Shown here piece after piece: positions 49,125 through 56,580 of a stretch of 63,731 nt of DNA (position 1 is the first letter of the stretch; each line of letters opens with the position of its first letter). The notes under the pieces were generated by a model. It ran no database searches and was not told the DNA's origin. It saw only the letters and a program-made list of their open reading frames with translations. The position numbers and the translations under genes were made by a program. This DNA is from JAZDLR01 sp964540995 (GTDB lineage: Bacteria > Patescibacteriota > Patescibacteriia > UBA1558 > 2-01-FULL-52-15): NCBI GenBank assembly GCA_964540995.1, contig CAZIOU010000004.1, positions 1 to 63,731 on the forward strand, in the 5' to 3' direction.

Positions 49125-49215
49125 TCCTTCGCTTCGCGGAGCGAAGCTACGGATGGCCTTCGGCCAGACGTAGAGACGAAGTCGACGAAGGATGTCCACC
49201 GAAGCCTTGGCGAAG
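49125..49215. repeat. Hairpin repeats after tRNA-Gly
   Basis: TCCTTCGCTTCGCGGAGCGA, GGCCTTCGGCC, and GTCCACCGAAGCCTTGGCGA..GGTGGAC. The last is an imperfect palindrome. No gene between 49125 and 49373 beyond these. Confidence 0.6.
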
Positions 49216-49338
49216 GTGGACGATAAAATAAACCCCTCGAAGGAGGCTTTATTTGTATCTAGGCAATTAGCGGAAATACATTTACAATTACGCCAACTGT
49301 TCCGCAAAGATATATAGCGGTAAAGGGCTAGTTGTGGA

Positions 49339-49367
49339 TTGTCTAAGCGTCTACCCTATGCTACTAT
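49339..49367 (+). promoter_or_regulatory. Leaderless-type promoter of the HNH gene
   Basis: TTGTCT (49339-49344), 17 nt, TACTAT (49362-49367), 6 nt before ATG 49374. Confidence 0.55.
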
Positions 49368-49373
49368 TGCGGC

Positions 49374-49841
49374 ATGAGTAAGCGAAGCTGGACAATTAAA
49401 CAATTGGGACGGGCGGTTAAAGAATCGTTTAGCTATCGGCAGGTACTTACTAAGCTTGGTTTACGTGAGGCTGGGGGTAATTACGACCAGCTCAAAAAGT
49501 ATATCGTAGAGCAAAAGTTATCGACCCAACATTTCAAAGGACGCGGCTGGAATAGAGGGTTGACCGGTATAGGTATAGAACGTATTCCATTGAAAGAGAT
49601 TCTAGTCAAGAATAGCACCTTTCAAAGTTACAAGTTAAAGAAAAGACTCTTAGCAGCTGGTTTGAAGAAACCTCACTGTGAGGAGTGTGGTTGGGCTGAA
49701 AAAACTTCAGATGGGTATCTACCGCTAGAGTTGGATCATATTAACGGAGACCGTCATGACAACCGATTATCCAATGTAAGAATTTTATGCCCCAATTGTC
49801 ATAGTCTGAAGCCAACGTATAGAAGTAGAGTGAGAAAATAA
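49374..49841 (+). CDS. HNH-family endonuclease-like protein
   Basis: Protein of 155 residues. The C-terminal part has CEECGW, LELDHINGDRHDNRLSNVRILCPNCHS: two CxxC zinc knuckles and the HNH core (DHINGDxxDNRLxNLRxLCPNCH). The N-terminal 60 residues look like a small helix-turn-helix (SYRQVLTKLGLREAGGNYDQ). Similar short HNH proteins occur in phages and group I introns, but stand-alone copies are common. It sits between two tRNA genes, a typical landing zone for mobile genes. Confidence 0.85.
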   Translation: MSKRSWTIKQLGRAVKESFSYRQVLTKLGLREAGGNYDQLKKYIVEQKLSTQHFKGRGWNRGLTGIGIERIPLKEILVKNSTFQSYKLKKRLLAAGLKKPHCEECGWAEKTSDGYLPLELDHINGDRHDNRLSNVRILCPNCHSLKPTYRSRVRK

Positions 49842-49846
49842 TATCA

Positions 49847-49932
49847 AGCCGAGGTGGAGAAACTGGTATACTCACAGCACTTAAAATGCTGCGGCGAAAG
49901 CCATGCGGGTTCGAGTCCCGCCCTCGGCACCA
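49847..49932 (+). tRNA. tRNA-Leu (TAA)
   Basis: Acceptor GCCGAGG/CCTCGGC, long variable arm CGGCGAAAGCCATG, anticodon loop CTTAAAA giving TAA, T-arm CGGGT-TCGAGTC-CCGCC region, discriminator A with encoded CCA (49930-49932). Confidence 0.93.
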
Positions 49933-50037
49933 TCCCGCTAAGCGGGATACATCAAATAACAAAGGGACGAGAAGTTTATCCTGAGCTAGTTTACCCCGAG
50001 CTTGTCGAGGGGAAGGAAGTCCCGCCCTCGGCACCAT
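49914..50037. repeat. Direct repeat of tRNA-Leu 3' end around a repeat insert
   Basis: AGTCCCGCCCTCGGCACCAT at 49914-49933 is repeated exactly at 50018-50037. The 84 bp between hold TCCCGCTAAGCGGGA, and TCCTGAGCTAGTTTACCCC with GAGCTTGTCGAGGGG, which are dispersed repeats found elsewhere. Confidence 0.85.
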
Positions 50038-50074
50038 GCATTATAGAATAGCGGCTAAAGCCGTTATTTTTATT

Positions 50075-50103
50075 TTGACGTAATCGCCGCACTCCCGTAC
50101 AAT
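50075..50103 (+). promoter_or_regulatory. Leaderless-type promoter of the 50110 gene
   Basis: TTGACG (50075-50080), 17 nt, TACAAT (50098-50103), 6 nt before ATG 50110. Confidence 0.7.
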
Positions 50104-50109
50104 CTTAGT

Positions 50110-50844
50110 ATGTCTATATCACGTGGCCGCATCATGGTCTTGGCTATTGCCCTCCTTCTGATAGGGGGCATAGTCATTGTTAGTTGGCAGGTCTTCACGG
50201 CCGGCCCGGTAGCCTCTAATTATTTTATCGTCCCCAAGGTACTAGTAGCGGCTTCGGTGCCGCTGGACCAGACGTATCAGTCGACTGACGTTCCTTTTAA
50301 TTTTAAGTATCCCCAAGATTGGAACGTTCAAGTAACTCCATCATCTGCCAAGCTATCAACGAGCAAAGCGCAGCAATTACTCCGCGCTGATCTAGGACAA
50401 CCGATGATAGAGATTAACCGCGTCTTAGTGGGAAGTAGTGTTTATCCATTGGAGTGCCAGCCCAATGCTGCCTCACTTGAAGATTGTGCCGGCAAGCCCT
50501 TGGCTACTGGTGCGTTCTTGGATCTGCACGTGATGTATCACCGCGAAGCTACGATGACTGATATTATTGCTGCGGCGCAGAAGTCATTGCCCGATCCCAA
50601 AGATATCGACGAATCACCGATTAAGTTGGCGGGACAGACTATCTATGAATGGAAGGGGTTATCCTGTGGGCCCAAATGTTATGTCTTACGAACATTGATC
50701 CTTCCTCTGGGTGAGCATCAGACGTTACAACTTTTTGCCAATGTCTATATTCAGGAAGCATTGAATCAACAACAACTAGCCAATACCTTGCGAGGGTATC
50801 AAGAACAGATGGACGCAGTCATTGCTAGTCTGACTTTGAAGTAA
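50110..50844 (+). CDS. Membrane-anchored extracytoplasmic hypothetical protein
   Basis: Protein of 244 residues with an N-terminal membrane anchor (about 8-28) and an exported domain. FNFKYPQDWNV is the PsbP/'YP.gW' pattern typical of small secreted domains that fold like PsbP, and four Cys (ECQPNAASLEDC; SCGPKC) could form disulfides. One base separates it from the capA gene, so both act in the envelope. Confidence 0.65.
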   Translation: MSISRGRIMVLAIALLLIGGIVIVSWQVFTAGPVASNYFIVPKVLVAASVPLDQTYQSTDVPFNFKYPQDWNVQVTPSSAKLSTSKAQQLLRADLGQPMIEINRVLVGSSVYPLECQPNAASLEDCAGKPLATGAFLDLHVMYHREATMTDIIAAAQKSLPDPKDIDESPIKLAGQTIYEWKGLSCGPKCYVLRTLILPLGEHQTLQLFANVYIQEALNQQQLANTLRGYQEQMDAVIASLTLK

Positions 50845-50845
50845 T

Positions 50846-51730
50846 ATGAATCGTTGGATTATTATCGGCGGAATATTGGTAGTCTTAATTGCTGCCAATA
50901 TTTTTTATTTACTGCAATTATCTTCACGTCAGGTCGTTCAAGCACCGAGTTTGCCTCAATTGGCGCAAAGACTTATTCCGTCTGGTATCAAGCCTCAAGA
51001 TGAATCGATAACGTTGTTTGCGGCCGGCGATATCATGCTGTCTCGCAATGTGGCGGCCACGATCAAAGCTCAAGGCGATGATCACTATCCTTTCAAGGCA
51101 ATGCAGCAGCGAATTAGTCAGGCCGATATTGCTTTTGCCAATCTAGAATCTCCGATCACTGTTGGACCAGAAGTCAAAACTGGCTCATTCACCTTCCATG
51201 CTAACCCCGGTATTGAGCAGAGCTTAGCTTGGGCTGGGTTTGATGTTTTGTCTCTAGCCAATAATCATCTGCCCAATTATGGTGAACAGGGCATCAAAGA
51301 TACAGTTTCTTTACTCGCTGCAGTTGGTATCAACCATGCTGGCGCCGGTGCTGATGCAGACGCGGCTTTGAAGCCAGCNNNNNNNNNNNNNNNNNNNNNN
51401 NNNNNNNNNNNNNNNNNNNNNNNNNNNNNNNNNNNNNNNNNNNNNNNNNNNNNNNNNNNNNNNNNNNNNNNNNNNNNNATTCTTTATAGTCTGGGTAATT
51501 TCGTCTTTGACCAGATGTTCTCGACCGAAACCCGCCAAGGCTTGACTGCTACTATTACCTTCGGACCTTCTGGCGTGACAGATATTTGGTTGGCGCCTAT
51601 ATTGATTGAGAACTATGCTCAACCGCGACCGCTAAATCCCGATGAGGCTCTGGATGTTGTTCGACGGTTTATATTACCAGTGACTACCAGTACGCGAGAC
51701 AATCTTCTTGGTTGGTCAGTTAATCTCTAA
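50846..51730 (+). CDS. CapA-family (poly-gamma-glutamate synthesis-type) metallophosphatase, interrupted by an assembly gap
   Basis: An N-terminal membrane helix (4-24) is followed by the CapA pattern ITLFAAGDIMLSRNVA, FANLESPITVG, FDVLSLANNHLPNYGEQGI and, after the gap, LYSLGNFVFDQMFS. The family (PGA_cap, calcineurin-like fold) takes part in capsule or wall polymer metabolism outside the cell. The 100 N are a placeholder: the missing HWG-type segment is normally about 100-120 residues, so the true gap is probably nearer 300-350 bp, and the frame across it has no meaning. Confidence 0.85.
   Translation: MNRWIIIGGILVVLIAANIFYLLQLSSRQVVQAPSLPQLAQRLIPSGIKPQDESITLFAAGDIMLSRNVAATIKAQGDDHYPFKAMQQRISQADIAFANLESPITVGPEVKTGSFTFHANPGIEQSLAWAGFDVLSLANNHLPNYGEQGIKDTVSLLAAVGINHAGAGADADAALKPXXXXXXXXXXXXXXXXXXXXXXXXXXXXXXXXXXILYSLGNFVFDQMFSTETRQGLTATITFGPSGVTDIWLAPILIENYAQPRPLNPDEALDVVRRFILPVTTSTRDNLLGWSVNL
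51379..51478. other. Assembly gap of 100 N
   Basis: Exactly 100 undetermined bases within capA, the usual filler for a scaffold gap of unknown size. Confidence 0.98.
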
Positions 51731-51801
51731 TCTTGACAATAATCGCTCGAAGCGTAAGCTGGCCTTAGTTATTCGTTCTTACTTACGCGAGGAGGGATTG
51801 T

Positions 51802-52131
51802 ATGTGGAAGTATTTCCTTGGTTCATTCGCACCCGACGGCTTCAGTGTTTCTGTTTTCAAGACACAAGCACTAATCGAAGTTGGGAAGCGTTTTCAGGCA
51901 CGCTCATTGGTCAACGGTCGTTTCGAGCTGGTGTATGTCAGAATTCTGTTGTCTGACGAGACCGGCAAATGTATCGCTGTCATGGAGGCTATGAGTCAAG
52001 CTACTGAAACGAGCTTCTACCGAGATGCCATCAACGATCTGGTAGTCACTACGGCAGAGTTTGTTGCGGCCGAAGTTGCTGTCGAGAGTGTGGAGATGGT
52101 TGAGGAGGCTCTTCGGGATCACGAGCAGTGA
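51802..52131 (+). CDS. Small hypothetical protein (109 aa)
   Basis: Not recognised. GAGGAGGGATTGT precedes ATG 51802. Soluble: a beta-like FAPDGFSVSVFKTQALIEVG segment, then FELVYVRILLSDETGKC, and a C-terminal acidic helix (EFVAAEVAVESVEMVEEALRD). Own ribosome site and terminator; accessory-type unit. Confidence 0.55.
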   Translation: MWKYFLGSFAPDGFSVSVFKTQALIEVGKRFQARSLVNGRFELVYVRILLSDETGKCIAVMEAMSQATETSFYRDAINDLVVTTAEFVAAEVAVESVEMVEEALRDHEQ

Positions 52132-52137
52132 AATTGG

Positions 52138-52172
52138 CCCGACATATTCTACGGAATGTGTCGGGTTTTATA
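52138..52172 (+). terminator. Terminator of the 51802 gene
   Basis: CCCGACATATTC-TAC-GGAATGTGTCGGG followed by TTTTATAG. Confidence 0.8.
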
Positions 52173-52300
52173 GTTTTCAACAGCGTTACCCTTGCGCGGT
52201 TCAATAGGTCTGCTATGATGACACTCCGTCCCAAAATTTCGCATCGCGTAACCCGCGATTTATTATTTTCGGAGACGAGATTAATTAGTTCTTTCTAACC

Positions 52301-52447
52301 ATGTATAGAATCATCGCGTTCTGCGCGTATTGGTTGAGTCATCTCATTCCGAGAGGGCACGACACCTTAGTCGGTCACGGACATCAGTTATGGGAAGAAC
52401 ATCAAGATACGCAGGAAGAAAATTTGCGTCGTTACGGTTTGCGCTAA
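52301..52447 (+). CDS. Small His-rich hypothetical protein (48 aa)
   Basis: ATG 52301 to TAA 52445-52447. Begins MYRIIAFCAYWLSHLIPRGH, a short hydrophobic helix, then DTLVGHGHQLWEEHQDTQEE with six His in all (possible metal binding). A TTGCGC-N16-TATGAT promoter lies at about 52192-52219, and the TGCGC-TAACG-GCGCA hairpin plus ATTTTTT overlapping the stop looks like a terminator. This supports but does not prove a gene. Confidence 0.45.
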   Translation: MYRIIAFCAYWLSHLIPRGHDTLVGHGHQLWEEHQDTQEENLRRYGLR

Positions 52448-52477
52448 CGGCGCATTTTTTAATTTGTAAATATTTAT

Positions 52478-52524
52478 TTGACAGAATAATTGAAAATTAA
52501 AATCCAGACTGCTAAAATAGTCTG
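52478..52524 (+). promoter_or_regulatory. Promoter with operator-like palindrome
   Basis: TTGAAA (52490-52495), 17 nt, TAAAAT (52513-52518); the inverted repeat CAGACT-N8-AGTCTG (52505-52524) encloses the -10. A second -35-like TTGACA lies at 52478. The 240 bases downstream hold hairpins (CGCCCGTC..GACGGCG near 52606; TTCTGC-AGA-GCAGAG near 52677) and lead to the four-helix-bundle gene. Confidence 0.5.
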
Positions 52525-52738
52525 ACAAATTGATGGTTTTACTGGCATTTCGACGGCTTTTGGTCGGATCGGATGAACAGAAAATTGCTATTTACTTAGT
52601 AATCGCCCGTCAGACATCGTGAGCGACGGCGACAATTAGAGAGGATAAGTTAATTTCGAGACAGTGTAAACGTTTATTCTGCAGAGCAGAGTAGCCTGAT
52701 TTAATATACTCAAAATATCAATTAGTTTCGGAAGGGTC

Positions 52739-53198
52739 AATAGTTATTTGTTATTAGGGAAGACGATGAATCAAGAAATTAAACATTTCAATCAACTTAC
52801 GGTGTGGCAGCAAGCTCATAACCTAGTGTTAGAGATCTATTCACTAACGTTGCAATTTCCTCAAGAGGAAAGGTTTGGAATAATTATCCAACTTCGTAGA
52901 GCTTCTAGCTCAATTACAGCTAATATTGCCGAAGGATGTGGGCGCTACCACCTGAAAGAAAAGACCAGATTTTATTATCAGGCACGGGGATCATTAGCAG
53001 AAGTTCAGAACTTTCTGATTCTCTCGAAAGATCTTCACTATATTAAACCGGAACGCTTCAATGAACTACATCAACAGGTAATTAATATCTGGCAGCTTCT
53101 CAACGGGTTAATTCGATCAATTTGTGAACGTATCGAACGCGGCTCTAGCCCATAACATCATGTCGGAGGCATTTTCCCCCAAATAACAAATAACTATT
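52739..53198. mobile_element. Four-helix-bundle gene framed by 21-bp inverted repeats
   Basis: Left end AATAGTTATTTGTTATTAGGG (52739-52759) is the reverse complement of the right end CCCAAATAACAAATAACTATT (53178-53198) except for one base. The 460-bp unit contains only the 130-residue gene. The end sequence belongs to the commonest spacer repeat family of the window. Confidence 0.55.
52766..53155 (+). CDS. Four-helix-bundle protein (23S rRNA IVP/S23 type)
   Basis: Protein of 129 residues from ATG 52766. Pattern FNQLTVWQQAHNLVLEIYSLT, FPQEERFGIIIQLRRASSSITANIAEGCGR and FYYQARGSLAEVQNFLILSKDL is that of the four-helix-bundle family first described as proteins of 23S rRNA intervening sequences and related to accessory proteins (bAvd) of diversity-generating retroelements. 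The family binds nucleic acid via a basic surface; its cellular job is unclear. Second copy at 53743. Confidence 0.9.
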   Translation: MNQEIKHFNQLTVWQQAHNLVLEIYSLTLQFPQEERFGIIIQLRRASSSITANIAEGCGRYHLKEKTRFYYQARGSLAEVQNFLILSKDLHYIKPERFNELHQQVINIWQLLNGLIRSICERIERGSSP

Positions 53199-53215
53199 AA
53201 CTAATAACTAACATC

Positions 53216-53620
53216 ATGGATCTAAACAAAGTTTCCCTTATCGGTAATCTGGTCAAAGAGCCACTATTACGTAAAACGTCAGGTGGTCAGTCAGTCGCTA
53301 GCGCCAGCTTGGCTACCAATTATATCTGGCGTGATCTGCAGACCAAGCAACGCAAGACATCAGTTGAATTTCATAATGTCGTGGCTTGGGGTCACCTAGC
53401 CGATATTATGAATGAATATCTGAAGAAAGGCGCCAAAGTTTATGTCGAAGGTAGATTACAGAGTCGTAATTGGACAGACAAGCAAGGCAAGAAGCACTAC
53501 ACCACCGAAGTTATTGCTGAAGATCTGATCATGCTAGGGCACCGTAACAAAGATAGTAAGACCGAAAAGTCAGCCGATGCGTTAGCCAAAGAAGAATTAG
53601 CAGTCGAGGACCTAGGATAA
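53216..53620 (+). CDS. ssb: Single-stranded DNA-binding protein
   Basis: Protein of 134 residues: MDLNKVSLIGNLVKEPLLRKTSGGQSVASASLATN (outline) with EFHNVVAWGHLADIMNEYLKKGAKVYVEGRLQSRNW, the OB-fold of bacterial SSB. The acidic tail ends AVEDLG rather than the classical DDDIPF, as in several CPR SSBs. It covers single-stranded DNA in replication and repair. It sits between the two four-helix-bundle elements. Confidence 0.93.
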   Translation: MDLNKVSLIGNLVKEPLLRKTSGGQSVASASLATNYIWRDLQTKQRKTSVEFHNVVAWGHLADIMNEYLKKGAKVYVEGRLQSRNWTDKQGKKHYTTEVIAEDLIMLGHRNKDSKTEKSADALAKEELAVEDLG

Positions 53621-53687
53621 CAAACAACGTTGTTTTGAGCTTGGGCTGAAAGTTTACATCCCTGTTCTTTCAGTCCTTGCTCAAGAT

Positions 53688-54131
53688 AGGGACTCGGTAC
53701 TCGTTACTGGGTACTCGAATAATGTAAAAAAGTATAAATCATATGAGAAATATTAAAAATTTTTATGAACTTGACGCGTGGAAGGTTTCTATGGAACTAA
53801 CATTAGCTATATATCGAATTGTGAAGGATTTTCCGACAGAAGAAAAATTCGGCCTTATCAGTCAAATGCAGCGAGCTTCAACTTCAATTATGGCCAATAT
53901 TGCAGAAGGGTTTGAACGCTATCATACCAAAGATAAAATACGTTTTTATTATCTGTCTCGAGGCTCACTCGCTGAAGTACAATGTTTTCTGATGATCTGT
54001 TCTCGACTGCAGTATGTTTCAGATGAAATCTCTAACGAATTATTGGCACAAACCGAGAGGATTGCCCAACTAATAAATGGACTTATCAGGTCCCTATCAA
54101 ATAGTGATCGAGTACCGAGTGACGAGTCCCT
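53688..54131. mobile_element. Second four-helix-bundle gene framed by inverted repeats
   Basis: Left end AGGGACTCGGTACTCGTTAC through GGGTACTCGA (53688-53718) is matched in reverse complement by the right end (54108-54131, TCGAGTACCGAGTGACGAGT then CCCT), apart from one 7-bp unit and two changes. The 444-bp unit has nearly the same size as the first, but its ends come from a different repeat family, and the right end is within the coding sequence. Confidence 0.5.
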
Positions 54132-54150
54132 AGTACCGCTAACACCATGA
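53743..54150 (+). CDS. Four-helix-bundle protein, paralog
   Basis: Protein of 135 residues: IKNFYELDAWKVSMELTLAIY, FPTEEKFGLISQMQRASTSIMANIAEGFER, FYYLSRGSLAEVQCFLMICSRL. It is clearly homologous to the 52766 product but not a recent copy. The last 19 residues (SLSNSDRVPSDESLVPLTP) are encoded by the spacer repeat at 54094-54150, so the original C-terminus was replaced. Its stop overlaps the next gene's start. Confidence 0.88.
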   Translation: MRNIKNFYELDAWKVSMELTLAIYRIVKDFPTEEKFGLISQMQRASTSIMANIAEGFERYHTKDKIRFYYLSRGSLAEVQCFLMICSRLQYVSDEISNELLAQTERIAQLINGLIRSLSNSDRVPSDESLVPLTP

Positions 54151-56522
54151 AAAAAATAGTTACAATTTTGTGCCTTGTTATCTTCCCATTATCGGCGCAT
54201 GCCAATATTATATTTTCCGAAATCATGTACGACCCTGCCGGTACCGACAGCGGACATGAGTGGGTGGAGCTCTATAACAATGGTAGCGATCCTATTAGTA
54301 TCGATTCCAATTGGCGCTTCTCCGATGGGAGCAATCACACGTTGAATCTCACTCAAGGCACTTCAACTATTGAAGTTGGTCAGTTTGCAATCATTGCTGA
54401 TAACCCAGCGCTCTTTCTAACCGATTATCCTGACTATAGTGGTAACCTCTTTGATTCTACTGTTGCACTAGCTAATAGCGCGGCTACTATGTCCTTGCGC
54501 AACGCTACCGACACGATGGAAACTATTACGTTTACCTCCGGCTGGGGCGGCAGTGGTAATGGTAAGACGCTGGAGAAGAAGGATGTTACTGCGGGAGATG
54601 ATGTGACCAATTGGCAAGAATCATTTGTCATGGGCGGAACGCCGGGGCTGGTCTCTTCTCTAGCACCTGAGCCAACGCCAACTACGACGGTCGATTATTC
54701 TGGTCTGAAGCTGAATGAATTTCTGCCTGACCCGGTTGGTGATGATGCGAGCGGAGAATGGATTGAGTTGTATAACGATTCAGATCAAGCAATTTCGCTG
54801 GCTGGTGTCACTATCCAGGATTCGTCTACCAGCCACTTTACTTTGAGCAACGAAATTATTGAAGCCCATCAGTATCTTCTGATCAATCGCACTCAATCAG
54901 GTATTGCCCTTAATAATAGTGATGATGCGGTGATACTGCGTGATCCAGCAGGTAATCAGATTGATACAACATCATATTCTGGAAGTAGTGAAGGTTGGTC
55001 GTGGGCCTTGATAGATGGAGGGTGGCGCTGGTCACGCTTGCCGACGCCAGGGGCAGTCAATCAGATCCCGATCAATCATCCGCCTGAAATCGGTTATACC
55101 ATCAGTACTACAACGGCTGAACCGAAGAAAAGTATTCTCTTCGATGCTTCGACATCTCGCGATCAAGATGGTGACGAGTTAAGTTACTGGTGGGATTTCG
55201 GCGACGGTGATACCAGCAATCGTAAAAGTATCAGCCATAAGTATGACGATGAGGGAGAGTACTTAGTGTTACTACGAATACGTGATAGTCAATCCGCTAG
55301 CGTGGAGCAAACAATAAAGATTGTTGTTGCTAAATTGCCTACTGAGACCAGCAATAGTGAGACGTCACAGAAAAAGGTATTCACATCCGTGGCCACATCT
55401 TCGGCTCCCGTATCTGATGCTATCGTGATCAGTGAATTTCTGCCTAACCCAGCAGGCAGTGATAAAGATGAGTGGATAGAGCTGTATAATTCTGGTTCGG
55501 AAGTTGTGTCGTTGGCCGGTTGGAAACTTGATGACAGTGATGGTGGCAGTAAACCCTTTACCTTTCCCGTTGGCACAGAGATCAAAGCGGCGGAATATCA
55601 AGTCTGGGCCAAAGCAGCGACCAAATTATCACTCAATAATTCTGATGACAGTGTTAGATTGTTAGAACCTGATGGTCAGCTGATAACCAGCATTGATTAT
55701 AAGGAAACCAAAGAAGGGCAGTCGTATGAATATAATCTTGATGACGAGGAATGGCGTTGGCAACCAAGCCCAACACCGGGAAGCGGACCGGTGATCGTGC
55801 TCGGTGCCACTACCGATTCTCAAGCATCTTCTACATCAATAACTACTCTTGCTTCTGTTAACTCGGTGACAGCGCACGTCATCGTGCCGGCGGGTGTCTG
55901 GGCCAAGCAGAAGATGTACGTACGATTGGGTAGCGATGATAGTTGGGCTGAAGTCTATCAGAACAAAGGCTTATTTCCTTCGGTGCAAATGGGAGATATT
56001 GTGACGATAGAGGATTTCGTGACTTCCAAGACCACCGGAGTCACGCGCTATAAGATTCAATTAGCTGATCAAGTGCAAATCATTGGCCACGAAGATATTG
56101 ATTGGGATGCTTCAATTAGTATTTCCGCCATTGATGACCAAGATGTTGATGCAGCAGTGCAGGTAGCTGGTGTAGTTGATACCAGCAGTAAGAAATCCTT
56201 CACGCTGACTGATGATAGTGGTGAATCGATCAAGGTTATGCTAACAGCAGATAACGGGGAGCCACTGAAGAAAGGATTGCATGTTACGGTCAAAGGAGTA
56301 ATCCAGAAAAATAGTGCTGGCTATTTCTTGAGAGTGATCAGCTCTGTCGACATCACCAGCGAACAGGTTGTTGGTCAGCTAGCTGATCAGACAGCGACGT
56401 CGAGCCAACACATAATAGCAGCCAAGAGTAATCAGCCTGATTGGTCAGGCTGGATCGCTGGGGCGGTCACGGCGGTTTCGGCAGCTGCTTATGCAGTCTA
56501 TAAATACTGGTGGGTCAAATAA
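54147..56522 (+). CDS. Secreted lamin-tail-domain/PKD surface protein
   Basis: Protein of 791 residues. Signal peptide about 1-19 (LCLVIFPLSAHA). Three lamin-tail domains begin NIIFSEIMYDPAG, LKLNEFLPDPVGDD and IVISEFLPNPAGSD, each with EW(V/I)ELYN. Between the second and third is a PKD domain (WWDFGDGDTSNRKSISHKYDDEGEY). Then come two OB-like modules and a C-terminal membrane helix (WIAGAVTAVSAAAYAVYKYWW). This architecture is common on CPR cell surfaces and probably serves adhesion or surface structure, by inference. Confidence 0.88.
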   Translation: MKKIVTILCLVIFPLSAHANIIFSEIMYDPAGTDSGHEWVELYNNGSDPISIDSNWRFSDGSNHTLNLTQGTSTIEVGQFAIIADNPALFLTDYPDYSGNLFDSTVALANSAATMSLRNATDTMETITFTSGWGGSGNGKTLEKKDVTAGDDVTNWQESFVMGGTPGLVSSLAPEPTPTTTVDYSGLKLNEFLPDPVGDDASGEWIELYNDSDQAISLAGVTIQDSSTSHFTLSNEIIEAHQYLLINRTQSGIALNNSDDAVILRDPAGNQIDTTSYSGSSEGWSWALIDGGWRWSRLPTPGAVNQIPINHPPEIGYTISTTTAEPKKSILFDASTSRDQDGDELSYWWDFGDGDTSNRKSISHKYDDEGEYLVLLRIRDSQSASVEQTIKIVVAKLPTETSNSETSQKKVFTSVATSSAPVSDAIVISEFLPNPAGSDKDEWIELYNSGSEVVSLAGWKLDDSDGGSKPFTFPVGTEIKAAEYQVWAKAATKLSLNNSDDSVRLLEPDGQLITSIDYKETKEGQSYEYNLDDEEWRWQPSPTPGSGPVIVLGATTDSQASSTSITTLASVNSVTAHVIVPAGVWAKQKMYVRLGSDDSWAEVYQNKGLFPSVQMGDIVTIEDFVTSKTTGVTRYKIQLADQVQIIGHEDIDWDASISISAIDDQDVDAAVQVAGVVDTSSKKSFTLTDDSGESIKVMLTADNGEPLKKGLHVTVKGVIQKNSAGYFLRVISSVDITSEQVVGQLADQTATSSQHIIAAKSNQPDWSGWIAGAVTAVSAAAYAVYKYWWVK

Positions 56523-56543
56523 GTTTAGCTGGTCAGGTCAGAT

Positions 56544-56572
56544 TTGACCCGGCGTGGCTATTCTATTACTCT
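56544..56572 (+). promoter_or_regulatory. Leaderless-type promoter of murD
   Basis: TTGACC (56544-56549), 17 nt, TACTCT (56567-56572), 8 nt before ATG 56581. Confidence 0.5.
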
Positions 56573-56580
56573 ACTATTGT

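Noticed and set aside
50846..51730. Treating the 294-residue CapA translation as a real length
   Set aside because: The 100 N are filler; the frame across them is accidental and the true protein is probably longer.
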